Positions 19,325 to 29,930 are shown, counted from the first letter of the stretch. The stretch: DNA of 64,000 nucleotides from G039954875 sp047528275 (GCA_047528275.1 CP180023.1:620001-684000), one strand, 5' to 3'. Made by a program: numbers and translations. The notes: a model not told the origin generated them from the sequence alone.

Positions 19325-20340
19325 TTAGGTGACAGTTAATCCGTATTCCCAATGACTTTGCGATAGAAATCTCTTCGACCATGGGGAGTTGACAGAGCTC
19401 AATAACCTTTTAAAATCTATTAAAATACCTTTTTTTTTAGCCAGTACAAAGCGTATATCTACATAATGTTGGCAGGTGTGTTTCAACACAGGTTTCTGAC
19501 CTATAGAGATCTTGATTAGGTTTTTGTACATATCGATACCATAGGATTTCTCCACCAGATGTGAAGCGATATAACCACTTCTAGGGTGTGTAGACAATTT
19601 TATCAGTTTGAATCCTTTTTTGTCACACCAGCCTGCTTCCAGATGGAAAGCACAATAGTCAAACCTCAATTCTTTGACAATAGCTTCTGTACTCCTGAGG
19701 ATCTCTTGCTGAATTGCTTCAGGGAAGTTCGATTTGAATGATGTGAAAGTATTCCAAGAAAAAAGCTCCCTGATCCGTTTGTCGGTGCCCCCTATGATCA
19801 TCACTTCACCACCAGCTACGAAATCTTCTACGATGCCCCCCTTCGATGTATTCTTCCAGAATTAATTCAGCACTGAATTATTTAAACATCTTATCATAAG
19901 AAGTCTTAATAATCCAACTAAATTACTCAAAGGTCTTCTTTGCTTCTTTAAAGTTTTTGAGTTTGAAAATCTTTTTATTATCTGAATCACCCGTAGGTTT
20001 AAGAATAGTCGGAAAACCGCTCTATTCCAAACTAGAGGAAAGTTCTTCAAAATGTTTTACCTGTTTAAATCTAAGAATTAGCGTCTGATAATTTTACAAA
20101 GCGGCTTTCATCTCATATTTATTCCTTATCCTGACTGCTTCCTCAACAAGAGGGCCAGGTAAGCCGATCGTCTGGGCGATATGAGCACAAAGCGGCAGAT
20201 CCATCTTGGTGATTAAAGGTACTCCAACGATTTTAATTTTTTAGCCAATTGTAATACCTCCTGAAGTGAAACTTGATGATCAAATACGTCTACTTTGACA
20301 AAAATCATCGAGGAGTTCACCTAAATATGGAGAGGTCTCT
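19325..20340 (-). pseudogene. ATP-grasp domain enzyme, degraded
   Basis: Minus-strand blocks in order are VDVFDHQVSLQEVLQLAKKLK near 20.29 kb, VPLITKMDLPLCAHIAQTIGLPG near 20.2 kb and EEAVRIRNKYEMKAAL near 20.13 kb. They continue with GFPTILKPTGDSDNKKIF near 19.99 kb (ATP-binding beta strand with Lys) and ILEEYIEGG near 19.86 kb. A frameshift in a run of six G (GAAGGGGGGCAT) leads to IVEDFVAGGEVMIIGG. The final 160 codons are open: FDYCAFHLEAGWCDKKGFKLIK and HPRSGYIASHLVEKSYGID. The order (pre-ATP-grasp fold, ATP-grasp, E-x-N-like metal region) is that of carbamoyl-phosphate-synthase-like or amino-acid ligases. The exact substrate cannot be told. It neighbours two transporter fossils on the same strand. 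Confidence 0.78.
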
Positions 20341-20514
20341 TTATTCGTTAATAGTAAAGATCTTCCTCAATTAAGAAGGGTGCATAGGTTTTTTTTTGAA
20401 GTTTTCTAAAATTGATGAGCAGTGGGTATTCTTTTTAGATTTTCATGAGGCCTATAAGTTTAGCATAAAGTATACTGAAGAGGTAAAGTAAAAACGGATA
20501 TTCATAAAAACGAT

Positions 20515-21413
20515 TTAACTCTCAAAAGTAAATAAGAAAAAAAGTATCGGAGTAAACAAAATCAGTTCTAGTGATATGTCTTGACTTCCCGTAGTGGTAG
20601 CAAAAATCAAGATATTAGCTGTGATAGGAAACAACGGCATCAGTGCAAGTACTTTTGATTCTATTTGGTTCAAGTAATCCAATCCAGCTTACTCCGATAA
20701 GTAAGTTCTCTGCGATAATGCACACTATTTTAAAAAAAAAGACATACTGAGTAAAAGATTAATTTTCTTCCACGCCATATAGCGTATCAACGTATATGTT
20801 TTACTCATACCTAAAAGTTATACCAAAACCGAAGTAATGGATACAACCCCTCTTAAGATAACACTCAGCCCAACCCGTAACCCATTAGAACTTCTTTAAA
20901 TCCGAAGAGATGAATGAGGAGTCCCAGTCAGATCAAGTATAGAGAAGGAATCTTTGACAATTTACGAAGTGGATGACTCCTTTTGCCTTGATCCGAAACG
21001 ATGAGCAAGAATCCCAGTGTATTCTCAAAGAATATCCCCCGAAGCCTAATGAGTACCAGTATACCTTGACCTCCATAAAACGTTTGTACAATGGGGATAC
21101 CAAACTAACCGATATTGAAATACCCCAAAGCGTAACGCAAGATACCCGATAAAAGCAGACCACGAAACCAGCTTGTAAAAAACCCTGCAACGATCATCAT
21201 CAACACACGGACCAAAAAGAATAAACAGATCAACACCAAAAATGATCGAATCTTCGAGTACAAAGTCCCTTTTAACACTACTAAAAGCACAAATAGATAG
21301 AACAACATCTTCGCTACCTAGACAGTAGGGAGGTGACACTTACATCTGGTTACATGTTCGCCGAACATATACAGACAGGCGAGCAATAATTTGAATATGA
21401 TATCAGCATTCAT
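20515..21413 (-). pseudogene. AEC (auxin efflux carrier) family transporter, degraded
   Basis: The ATG at 21411-21413 gives MNADIIFKLLLACLYMFGEHV, followed by stops. The frames then give VLLVVLKGTLYSKIRSFLVL, GLLLSGILRYALGYFNIG and QFGIPIVQTFYGGQGILVLI. This is the conserved AEC half-site 'GNTGFPVALALFGEEG'. Later pieces are FENTLGFLLIVS and, near the end, LNQIESKVLALMPLFPITANIL with FATTTGSQDISLELILFTP, matching the family's C-terminal 'ALPTAANVFLLA' helix pair. The size (~300 codons) is normal for the family, with eight to ten lesions. These are secondary transporters of small organic anions; the substrate is unknown. It sits between the ATP-grasp and DMT fossils, same strand. Confidence 0.72.
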
Positions 21414-21574
21414 TAAGCAAAGGTTAAAATTTTAATTTTACAACTCAGACGATCTCAGCTTTATAGCAAAAGACCTTAGAACCATTTTTTCATGAGAGAT
21501 TGATGACAATTTGTTTTGGGAAATTATTTTTTTGAAGGACTTTTCTCCGCTATAATTCATTTGCCTGAATTCTT

Positions 21575-22416
21575 CTACACAATCAATACGATGAGCAGGA
21601 TGAGAAACATGCTACCTAAAACTATCGAAAGACTCAGGTGTTCGCCGAGCAATAAAATACCAAAGACAATCTCAAAGATAGGCTTCTAATACTAAAAATA
21701 AACTACTCTTATTCGAGTCCATCTTTTCCAATCCTTTTTTTTCCAAAAATGATTAACCAACCAACTAGCAATACCTAGGTAGATGACAGCCATGAGACTA
21801 CGTAGGTTGATCTTTGTATCCCCCACAACTGAAAAGCACAAGGAAGGTACAGTACTACAGTCCCTAGTACGATCATCATCGTGGTGAAGATGGTTGAAGA
21901 ATTTTTTTATAAGACTTTTTGATAATTTCACCCATACAGCTACGAAAACGATCGAAAGAAAAATCAGGAAACATCCTCAATAATCAATCTTTTTAGAAAA
22001 GTAAATGATGATCGTAATTCCAATCAGGGAGAGGTGCTAGCCGATGTATTTCTTCGTCTTATACTTTCTTTGAAAAAGAAATGAACGACTACATTGACGA
22101 CTAGCGGCTTAAAATCGATGATGATCACCGTCGATGAAGCCGAGGTATAAATCAAACCGAGGAATTGCAATAAAAAAAATCCCCTAGATCATTAAAGCAG
22201 CAATGAGAAACTACGACTACAAATTTCCCCTTAATTTAATATCCTTCTGTAAATCAGAAATCTTGAAAGGACGAACAAAGCAGTAATAACAAATCGCAAC
22301 ACTATAGCCTTGAACGAATCAAAACTGATAAATGCGTATTTGTCCACATTGAAAGAAATCCCTCATAAGAAAGAAGTTGACAATAGATAGAAATAATTCC
22401 ACTTAGGATTGGTCAT
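21575..22416 (-). pseudogene. DMT/EamA-family transporter, degraded
   Basis: Starts at the ATG at 22414-22416 (MTNPKWNYFYLLSTSFLM) and runs about 280 codons. Blocks are KIRIYQF..FVQGYSVAICYYCFV, LGLIYTSASSTVIIIDFKPLVV, HFFFKEKYKTKKYIG..LSLIGITIIIYFS, and near the end IFGILLLGEHLSLSIVLGSMFLILLIVLIV. 'YTSASSTVIIxxFKPLVV' and 'LLLGEHLSLSIVLGSMFLI' are the two EamA repeat hallmarks (family 'YTSAATASLLSSLEPVFA' and 'LLGERLSLLQWLGAALIL'). Stops and frameshifts are frequent. Family members move metabolites such as amino acids or nucleotide sugars. It decayed together with the AEC and ATP-grasp neighbours. Confidence 0.75.
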
Positions 22417-22577
22417 ACTTATCGGGTGCTCAACGGAGCTAATTTAAACAAAATCCATTTCAATGCAAGAGTGCATTAGACCCCACTCAGAGAGCTAAAA
22501 CCAGAAAAAAGGATATACTTAAGTTCAAAAACTTTGATACATCTTCAATCGTTTGCATTCCAATCATCCATAAGATT

Positions 22578-23744
22578 ATGCCGATCTCCTATGATCCGAT
22601 GTACCTCGATGTGGCGGATCTCAGAAAAAATCCCAATAAAAGATTCCAAAATTTGTCTTTGAATATTTAGACAGCGGTTGCAATGATGACGTCAATTTGA
22701 ACAAAAATGTTTCAGATCTTCGAGAGATTTGAGCTCTGCTCGTATTATTTGAGCAAGCACAGCGGATCGGACCTACGTGCAAAGCTGTTCGGTCATATCT
22801 ATGATGCTCCCTTTGGTATAGCCTCTATCGGCTTACAAGGTTTAATGTGATCCAAGGTACCGAAGATCCTGACCAAATTAGTTTTTGATCACAACATATC
22901 TTTCATTCTGAGTAACGTGATGATGAGCAGAGTTGAACGCATCGGCGAGCTTACGGAAGGGTGCTCCTGGTTTTAGCTTTATCATCCTATAGAAAACAGA
23001 CTGAGAAATAAGTTCATCAAAAGAACTTAAATAGCGCAATATCCCGTTCCGGTGAACCTACCAGGTGTACCGAATTTTGGATATTTTACCAGAAAAATCC
23101 GCAATGAACTGTTCATACCATCCAAAATATCAACCCAAAACATCTTACAGATACTGGGAAAACCCCATTGAACTTTACAGACTTGTTCCACAGGTAACCG
23201 AATTTTGAGATTTTAAAGTCCTGTATACCTAAGGAATTGGATTTGAAATGTTTGGGTCAATTCATGAATCAGACCTTTTCCAGAAGACTTAATGAAGAAA
23301 AGATCACCCGATCCGCGAGCTGTGGAAAGGAAAACTTATTCTGAAAGGTCTGTTCAGTAGGGCGGACGTCGAAAAAGCGATCCACTTGGGTATCGATGGG
23401 ATCATCGTATTCAATCATGATGGCCGTCAGCTCGATGCAGGCCAATCTATCATAAAATCCTTGATAAAAATTAGCACCAAATACCGTGACCAGCTCATCG
23501 TGATGATGGATGGTGGGATATGTTTAGATCCTGACATAGCTCGGACGATGACCAGTGCTGCAGCATTTACCTTTATGGGTCGACCCATCATGTATGGAGT
23601 GTCAATCTTAGATAGTAAAGGTGTGGTATCATACCATCCATTTCGATTTTGAAAATCTAATTGCAACAGGTCATGGAGGAACTTTGTTGTAAAAAGGTCG
23701 AAGACCTTCTTCATCAATTGATTCATTAAAACAGAAGTTTATGA
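22578..23744 (+). pseudogene. FMN-dependent alpha-hydroxy-acid oxidase/dehydrogenase, degraded
   Basis: Reads MPISYDPMYLDVADLRKNPN from the ATG at 22578, shifts frame into FVFEYLDSGCNDDVNLNKN (family FAFEYLDGGCNEDVNL) and continues with FGHIYDAPFGIASIGLQGLM. Later blocks are HNISFILSNVMMSRVERIGEL and IRNELFIPSKISTQNILQIL. A clean 88-codon stretch from 23386 begins with GIDGIIVFNHDGRQLDAG, the FMN/substrate motif 'GVDGIVVSNHGGRQLD', with NHGGR changed to NHDGR. It ends with DGGICLDPDIARTMTSAAAF. The catalytic His is kept but the Gly change and stops rule out function. It oxidises 2-hydroxy acids such as lactate or glycolate. Its end overlaps the NCS1-permease fossil (ATGA), implying a former operon. 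Confidence 0.92.
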
Positions 23745-24658
23745 ACCGTTATTAAGAACTTATTATTGAATCACCTAGACAAGATGAATTTGAAAGAGAA
23801 GCCCTCCCGAAATCAAAATTGAAAGGTTGGAAAAGTTTTTTTTTGGGAATGTATATTGGGGATCATGTTGCAGATACCGAATTCATGATCGGACCTCTGT
23901 TTCTGACTATCAGTCTGAGAGCTTTTAATCTAATCGTTAGCCTTCTTATCGAAAATCTCTTAGCTGTATTGAGTTGGCGGTTTTTGACGGCTGAGATTAT
24001 TGTAAAATATCGTTACACTCTTTAATTTCATCTAGAAAAGATCCGTGATAAAAAATTGGCCATCTGATACAATCTCGCTAACGGTATCCTGTTTTCTTTC
24101 TTGGCTGGGTTGATGATTACGATCTCTACCACAGCTATTGGTGTACCTTTTGATATACCGAGTCTCACCAACACATTGCCCAATAGTCTGATTTGGATTG
24201 TGATCGTCCTGATTATATCATAACGCGGTTATGAGATTGTATCCAAAGCGACTAACTAGATATCCTCGCCATACTGGCTTTTTTAGCTTGTGGTGTGATG
24301 TCTTGAATGGATTGGGTGTTGAGAATTTTTCTGAATTCTGAGCGATTTGGAGTGGGGGAACCGGCCATTTATCTTTGATGCCTTGTTTTTTTTTAACATT
24401 GTTACCGTTCTCTTGGCTGAATGGATTACAGCCAATCCGACGATCTATCGGGTGGGATTGGCTTTTCAAGCTGTGTTTCCAAATACTTTTACCTTTTGGG
24501 TGATGATCATTTCCGGTGCTTTGGTTACTGTGGTTGTCCTTTTTCCGACTATTGCGATGAAATTGTTGGATTTTGTAGTGCTCTATGGTTTTATTTTGCC
24601 TCCTATCGGAGTAATCATTGCATTTGAATATTTTTTAGTGAAAGATTTGACTCAGTAA
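23741..24658 (+). pseudogene. NCS1-type purine/cytosine permease, degraded and internally deleted
   Basis: From the ATG at 23741 the residual protein reads ELIIESPRQDEFEREALPKS, then FFLGMYIGDHVADTEFMIGP, LSWRFLTAEIIVKYRYTL, YNLANGILFSFLAGLMIT and GVPFDIPSLTNTLPNSLIW. It ends with TANPTIYRVGLAFQAVFPNT and AMKLLDFVVLYGFILPPIG. These match nucleobase:cation symporter-1 proteins in order. The ~305 codons present are far short of the usual ~480-530. The central membrane segments between the 'NKLGV..F' region and 'ANPTIYRAGLAFQ' are missing, so a deletion of roughly 150-200 codons has occurred near 24.33-24.40 kb. Several stops also occur. It was probably translationally coupled to the hydroxy-acid oxidase before it. 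Confidence 0.87.
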
Positions 24659-24981
24659 AATTTTTTACTAAAAAGACTAGACCCTTATTCAATAAGGCTA
24701 TATTTTCTGCCAGGGCAATCAATTTTATCCCGTGTTATATGATTTCTGTAAAGTTGGACGTTTTCCTGTCCTTCATGGTCCTACCTTCTTGAATTATTTT
24801 CAGTTTATCTTTCTGATTTTTAGCAAATATCAAAAATAGTAGTGAATCAAAAGTTGCTCTTATCTTAACAGGCCAATCTGTATACCTGATCATTTTGACG
24901 TTTTACAGATATTCAAAGATTCCGAGATCTTCATAAGAATTTATTTAATCTCAAATCGTCTAGTCCCTTATCTTTGTTGGA
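24659..24981 (+). other. Spacer before addA
   Basis: No coding motif, RNA or repeat recognised in these 323 bases apart from the promoter box at 24969-24976. Short open stretches have no recognisable content, consistent with eroded sequence. Confidence 0.4.
24969..24976 (+). promoter_or_regulatory. Bacteroidota-type -7 box very close to addA start
   Basis: Reads TATCTTTG, a TAnnTTTG match, and ends only 5 nt before the addA ATG at 24982. With a usual start point 5-8 nt after the box, the mRNA would begin at or within the start codon, that is, be leaderless. A TTTA lies about 22-25 nt upstream as a poor -33 candidate. It may be a chance match. Confidence 0.3.
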
Positions 24982-27900
24982 ATGTTGACCCCAGCTGCTT
25001 TAAAGATATACAATGCATCGGCCGGATCGGGCAAGACTTACACCTTGGTCTACGAATATCTCTCGGTATTGCTTCAAGATGAAGATTTGTATCGCTTCAA
25101 GCGCATTTTAGCTGTAACTTTTACCAATAAGGCTGCCGGCGAGATGAAGAGGCGCATATTGCAGAGTCTAAAATCTTTGGCCGATGGGGTATCTCAGGAT
25201 CCAAGCGATTTTTTAGCTCACAGCCTTTCGGAAACTTTGGTCTTGACACCGGATCGGTTGCAGTATAGGGCTAAAGCAGTCTTACGGACTATTTTACATG
25301 ATTATGCTAATTTTTCCGTTAGTACGATAGATAAGTTTACCTATAAGATCATTCGAACTTTCATCCCAGACCTAGGCTTTTCTCAAGTTTTTGAAGTGGA
25401 GATGGAGGCCAAAGTACTTTTGAAAGAAAGCGTAGAAGTTTTCCTCTCCAGACTAAACGATTCGGAAAAATACTCCCAGATCTTGATCGACTTTTCCTTG
25501 GAGAAACTTAAGGAAGGTAAGAGTTGGGATCTCAGCAGGGACTTGATGAATATTGCCGGATTGCTCGTAGAAGAACAAAGTATCCAACCTTTGAGAAAGA
25601 TTAAAGCTTATTCACTGGAAGATTTTCTAACATTGCATAAGTTACTAAAGAACAGGATTCAGCAGATCAAATCGGACTTCAAATCTCAGGCTGACTATTT
25701 TTTCCATCAGCTGAATGAGGTAAATATTTCCAGGAAATCTTTTTATTATTCGGCTTTGCCCAATTTTTTTAAAAAGTTGTCCATAGGTAGTATTTTTAAG
25801 GAGCCTTTCAAGGAACCCTTCAACAAGACATTAGAAAACAGCATAGCTACTAGCCACCTCTATGCCAATGGTATGGAAGCATCTCAAAAAGCCCTGATTG
25901 ATTCACAGGCTGAGTGGCTTATTGCAGTATATCAAGCTTCTAGAGAAGCCTATTTTGAAAAGATCCCTGCCTATCTTCTGGATCAATTACTTTTGAATAA
26001 TCTCACTGTTTTGGCAGTGATCCACCAACTCATAGAGGTATTCGAAACTTTGAAAAAAGATACAAATATCTTGCTAAATGCTGAGCTCAATAAGCTCATC
26101 AGTGATGAGCTTCATGGGCAACCCTTACCCTACATTTATGAGCGTCTTGGCGAGTGTTATCAATACTATTTCATCGATGAGTTTCAAGACACTTCATCTT
26201 TGCAATGGCGCAATCTTCAGCCCCTGATCGAAAACGCTCTAACTAAAAATGGTACAGTGCTACTCGTAGGTGATGCCAAACAATCGATTTATCGTTGGCG
26301 GGGTGGAGAGGCCGAACAGTTTATCGATTTAGTCGAACGACCCTCTATGGCCTATCGCCAGGAGGTCGATACGTTGGGTACTAATTTTCGCAGTTGTGCT
26401 CAGATTGTTCATTTCAATAATACCCTCTACACCTTAGCAGCTCAAACGTTCGATGATGCAGTCTACCGAAAGATTTATACCGAAACTACTGTACAGGAGG
26501 TTATAGATAAACCTGGCGGCTATGTCGAGTTAAATTTCCTGGATGGGAATTCTACGACTTATCCCGAACAGACTTATCAGTTGCTCAAAATGCGAATCGA
26601 GACCTTGCTAAAGCAGGGATACCGCCTGGATGAGATCGCTATTTTGGTACGGAGTAATGAAGACGGTTTTTTTTTAGCACAGGCATTGAGTCGGGATCAG
26701 ATCGCCTTTTGCTCCTCTGAATCTTTGCTCTTAAAGCATGCTTGGCCTGTGCAATTGCTCATCGGCTTGTTTCAGATCCTTGCTACCCCAGACGACCGGC
26801 AGACACGAGTTGCTTGGCTCCTCTTACTCGTACAGAACAATCGGATCATTGTATCGGTTGCGGTTCATGATTTCCTTTTGGAGATGATCTCTTTGCCCTT
26901 GGATACCTTTTTTGAAAGACTCGGCGCACATGGATTATCATTCGAAGGGCCATCCTGGTATATTCTATCGCTATATGACTTGACTGAGACGTTCATCCGA
27001 ATATTTCACCTGGCTGATGGCGTACATACTGCAGCCTTGCAATTTTTTCTAGATTTCGTTCATCAGAGCATGCAAAAACTTGGGAATTCCATTCCCAAAT
27101 TTTTAGAACATTGGGAGGATAGGAAGGATAAAGAAAGTATCATTTTTTCAGAGGATCTCGATGCTATCCGTATCATGACGATCCATAAGTCCAAAGGCTT
27201 ACAATTTCCTGTGGTGCTTCTCGCCTTTGCCGATTGGCCAGCCTTTAGGGAAAAAAATTCCAGTGCCTGGATCGATATCAATCCGCAGATATTCAATAGA
27301 TTTGATACCTTTCATGTGGGGATCAGGTCATTTATGAAACGAATAGATGGCGCAGCTGGTACACTTTATGAAAATCATGCTGCTAAAATTCGTTTTGACA
27401 ACTTAAATCTTCTATACGTAGCTACGACCCGGGCTATCGAGCAATTGATCATCTTGACCCGTGATGAAAAGAGCAAAGATGAGACGATCGCCTTCTATCT
27501 TAGATACTATCTCCGACAAGAAAAGCTTTGGGAGATTAGCCGACAACAATACAGTTTTGGAACACCTCAAAAGTGGGTTTATTCAGGTGATAAAAAGTCT
27601 TTACATCACGAGTCTATTCCTTGGATTTCAGAACCTTGGCAAGATCGTGTGTCGATCAATCCGGTTATTTTTGAAGTTCGAAAGGAAAACGGTACAGTGG
27701 TACGTTCGAGTGGTAATCTCGTGCACAAAGCGTTCTCGATGATCCGTTTCGCTTCGGACCTAGAGCAGGCCTTACAAAAATTGTGCACTGAGAACAACCT
27801 AAGCGATCGCGAGCGCCTGACTTTGAAAAAAAAGCTTTTGATGGTGATCCATCACCCTGAGTTGCGGGATTGTTACCGACCTGGATATCGTGTTTTTTTT

Positions 27901-28128
27901 GAGCGTGAACTCCTTTTCCAAGGAAAACTTCTGAGGCCTGACCGGGTGATCTTCTTTCCTGAAGAAATTGTGGTGATCGAGTATAAAACCGGCTCAACAC
28001 TCGAGGCCCATTTCGAGCAACTCAATGCGTATATGAAGGCGATTTTAGCCATGGGCCGGCCCATGGCTAAAGGATTTCTGGTCTATATTGCTGACGAAAT
28101 AAAATTAATCCCCGTCCATCCATTTTAA
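24982..28128 (+). CDS. addA: AddA/RecB-like UvrD-family helicase with C-terminal nuclease domain
   Basis: Helicase-nuclease subunit for processing double-strand breaks (AddAB/RecBCD type). The 1,048-residue protein has Walker A NASAGSGKTYTLVYEY (residues 11-26), the Walker B/motif II box FIDEFQDTSSLQW near 397, and motif III GDAKQSIYRWRGGEAEQF near 433. MTIHKSKGLQFPVVLLAF (motif V) lies near 733 and NLLYVATTRAIEQL (motif VI) near 810. The C-terminal PD-(D/E)xK nuclease shows LLRPDRVIFFPEEIVVIEYKTGS near 980-1005 (the Asp and Glu-x-Lys pair). The partner AddB is not in the window. The gene keeps runs of nine T (26667-26675) and eight T (27893-27900) in frame. Its TAA overlaps the uvrC ATG by one base. 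It is a rare surviving recombination gene beside a dead recQ. Confidence 0.9.
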   Translation: MLTPAALKIYNASAGSGKTYTLVYEYLSVLLQDEDLYRFKRILAVTFTNKAAGEMKRRILQSLKSLADGVSQDPSDFLAHSLSETLVLTPDRLQYRAKAVLRTILHDYANFSVSTIDKFTYKIIRTFIPDLGFSQVFEVEMEAKVLLKESVEVFLSRLNDSEKYSQILIDFSLEKLKEGKSWDLSRDLMNIAGLLVEEQSIQPLRKIKAYSLEDFLTLHKLLKNRIQQIKSDFKSQADYFFHQLNEVNISRKSFYYSALPNFFKKLSIGSIFKEPFKEPFNKTLENSIATSHLYANGMEASQKALIDSQAEWLIAVYQASREAYFEKIPAYLLDQLLLNNLTVLAVIHQLIEVFETLKKDTNILLNAELNKLISDELHGQPLPYIYERLGECYQYYFIDEFQDTSSLQWRNLQPLIENALTKNGTVLLVGDAKQSIYRWRGGEAEQFIDLVERPSMAYRQEVDTLGTNFRSCAQIVHFNNTLYTLAAQTFDDAVYRKIYTETTVQEVIDKPGGYVELNFLDGNSTTYPEQTYQLLKMRIETLLKQGYRLDEIAILVRSNEDGFFLAQALSRDQIAFCSSESLLLKHAWPVQLLIGLFQILATPDDRQTRVAWLLLLVQNNRIIVSVAVHDFLLEMISLPLDTFFERLGAHGLSFEGPSWYILSLYDLTETFIRIFHLADGVHTAALQFFLDFVHQSMQKLGNSIPKFLEHWEDRKDKESIIFSEDLDAIRIMTIHKSKGLQFPVVLLAFADWPAFREKNSSAWIDINPQIFNRFDTFHVGIRSFMKRIDGAAGTLYENHAAKIRFDNLNLLYVATTRAIEQLIILTRDEKSKDETIAFYLRYYLRQEKLWEISRQQYSFGTPQKWVYSGDKKSLHHESIPWISEPWQDRVSINPVIFEVRKENGTVVRSSGNLVHKAFSMIRFASDLEQALQKLCTENNLSDRERLTLKKKLLMVIHHPELRDCYRPGYRVFFERELLFQGKLLRPDRVIFFPEEIVVIEYKTGSTLEAHFEQLNAYMKAILAMGRPMAKGFLVYIADEIKLIPVHPF

Positions 28129-29930
28129 TGATGAATACCCAAATCGAATCACAGCTTAAGGACTTACCCACGGTTGCTGGAGTATATCAATATTACGATA
28201 GAGTAGGTCGGATCTTGTACATCGGAAAGGCTAAGGACTTGAAAAAGAGGGTATCCTATTATTTTCATAAAAATCACTCTTCGGGAAAGATGCGAGCCCT
28301 GGTGAATAAAATCGCACGGATCGAATACCTCGTCGTCGACAATGAATATGACGCCTTGCTACTTGAAAACAGCTTAATCAAAAAGCATTCTCCGCCTTAT
28401 AATATCCGGCTTAAAGATGATAAAAGTTATCCTTGGATTTGTATCAAGAATGAGCTCTTCCCTAGGGTTTTTCTCACACGCCAGTTGATCAAAGATGGTT
28501 CAGAATATTATGGGCCCTATACCTCAGTCAAGACGGCTCAGGGACTCCTAGAGTTGATCACTGAATTACACCCTCTACGCAGTTGTCGGTTTGATCTCAG
28601 TCCTGAGAAAATCCAGACTGGAAAATACAAAGTCTGCTTGGAATATCATATCAAAAATTGTAAAGGACCTTGTGAAGGCTTGCAGTCCGAATCAGATTAT
28701 CAGGAGGATATCAAGTTTGTTCGGCGTATCATTCGGGGAAATTTTCAAGAACCCTTACGTATACTGCGTGAGCGTATGGATGCGTTGGCTCAAGCCCTCT
28801 ATTTTGAGGGGGCTCAAAAAATCAAGGAGAAGATTGCTCGATTAACACAGTATCAAGCCCGCTCTACCGTGATCAACCCATCTATTGAGAATGTAGATAT
28901 TTTCACTATCGTCAGTGACGAGGATGCTGCCTATGTAAACTTTCTGAAGGTAATTAAAGGTGCCATAGTGCAATCTTACACCTCAGAATTAGCAAAAAAA
29001 CTAGACGAGACCGATGAAACGCTATTGGAGGCAGCCATCATGCAGATCCGTGATCGCTTCCAATTAACCTCTAAGGAGATCTATCTACCCATGCCCTTAG
29101 AGCTTAAGATCCCTGGAGTGAAGATCACTGTGTTTAAGATTGGTAATAAGCGAAAAATCATTGAGCTCTCTGAACGTCATGCACGGTATTATCATCAAGA
29201 ACGTCTCAAGCAGATTAATTTGATAGATCCTGATATGCAAACTAATCGCCTTATGCAACAGGCTAAGGCTGATCTCCGACTTCCTGAAGAGCCTCACCAT
29301 ATCGAATGCTTTGATAACTCTAATATCCAAGGAGCACAATCTACCTCTGCCTGTGTGGTCTTTAAAGATGGCAAGCCGAACAAAAAGGACTATCGCAAGT
29401 TTAATGTGAAAACTGTCGAAGGGTCAAATGATTTTGCTACGATCCAGGAAGTAGTCTATCGGCGTTACAAGCGTCTGTTGGATACAGGCGAATCCCTACC
29501 TCAACTCATCGTCATCGATGGGGGAAAGGGCCAATTGAATGCAGCGTTTAAAAGTCTTAAATCCCTTGACTTGCAAGGAAAGATCGCCATATTGAGTATT
29601 GCCAAACGCTTGGAAGAAATCTTTTTTCCAGATGATCCGATTCCCCTATACCTGGATAAAAATTCCGAAACCCTAAAACTCATTCAATACCTGCGTAATG
29701 AAGCCCATCGCTTTAGCCTTTTGCACCACCGTGATCGACGTAGCAAGCAGAGTCTGAGTACTGAGATCGGTTTTGTCTCTGGTATAGGAGAGAAGACAAT
29801 CACTACTCTTTTGAGACATTTTAAATCGTTGAAGCAAATCCGAGAATCCTCGTTCAAAGCATTGGAAAGTATCGTGGGACGTAGCCGTGCCGAAAAGATT
29901 GTTGCTTATTTCAGAGAGGGGAAGGTTTGA
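28128..29930 (+). CDS. uvrC: Excinuclease ABC subunit C
   Basis: Makes both incisions around UvrB-marked DNA damage in nucleotide excision repair. The 600-residue chain has the GIY-YIG nuclease at the N-terminus (GVYQYYDRVGRILYIGKAKD, residues ~17-36, with the arginine of LKKRVSYYF and the metal-binding Glu of ALLLENSLIK). The UvrB-interacting UVR motif is near residue 225 (FEGAQKIKEKIARLTQ). The C-terminal RNase H-like nuclease carries ECFDNSNIQGAQSTSACVVF and VIDGGKGQLNAA. A helix-hairpin-helix pair closes the protein (GFVSGIGEKTITTLLRHF). Two adjacent ATGs (28128 and 28131) are possible starts. The first overlaps the addA stop as TAATG, so the genes are translationally coupled. Confidence 0.96.
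   Translation: MMNTQIESQLKDLPTVAGVYQYYDRVGRILYIGKAKDLKKRVSYYFHKNHSSGKMRALVNKIARIEYLVVDNEYDALLLENSLIKKHSPPYNIRLKDDKSYPWICIKNELFPRVFLTRQLIKDGSEYYGPYTSVKTAQGLLELITELHPLRSCRFDLSPEKIQTGKYKVCLEYHIKNCKGPCEGLQSESDYQEDIKFVRRIIRGNFQEPLRILRERMDALAQALYFEGAQKIKEKIARLTQYQARSTVINPSIENVDIFTIVSDEDAAYVNFLKVIKGAIVQSYTSELAKKLDETDETLLEAAIMQIRDRFQLTSKEIYLPMPLELKIPGVKITVFKIGNKRKIIELSERHARYYHQERLKQINLIDPDMQTNRLMQQAKADLRLPEEPHHIECFDNSNIQGAQSTSACVVFKDGKPNKKDYRKFNVKTVEGSNDFATIQEVVYRRYKRLLDTGESLPQLIVIDGGKGQLNAAFKSLKSLDLQGKIAILSIAKRLEEIFFPDDPIPLYLDKNSETLKLIQYLRNEAHRFSLLHHRDRRSKQSLSTEIGFVSGIGEKTITTLLRHFKSLKQIRESSFKALESIVGRSRAEKIVAYFREGKV

Noticed and set aside
22500..22990. Minus-strand reading that resembled an FCD-domain GntR regulator
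   Set aside because: The plus strand of the same bases gives a far better and longer match to the N-terminal half of an alpha-hydroxy-acid oxidase, continuous with its clear C-terminal half.
27665..28000. 111-codon open frame opposite addA
   Set aside because: Antisense of the nuclease domain; no recognisable content.
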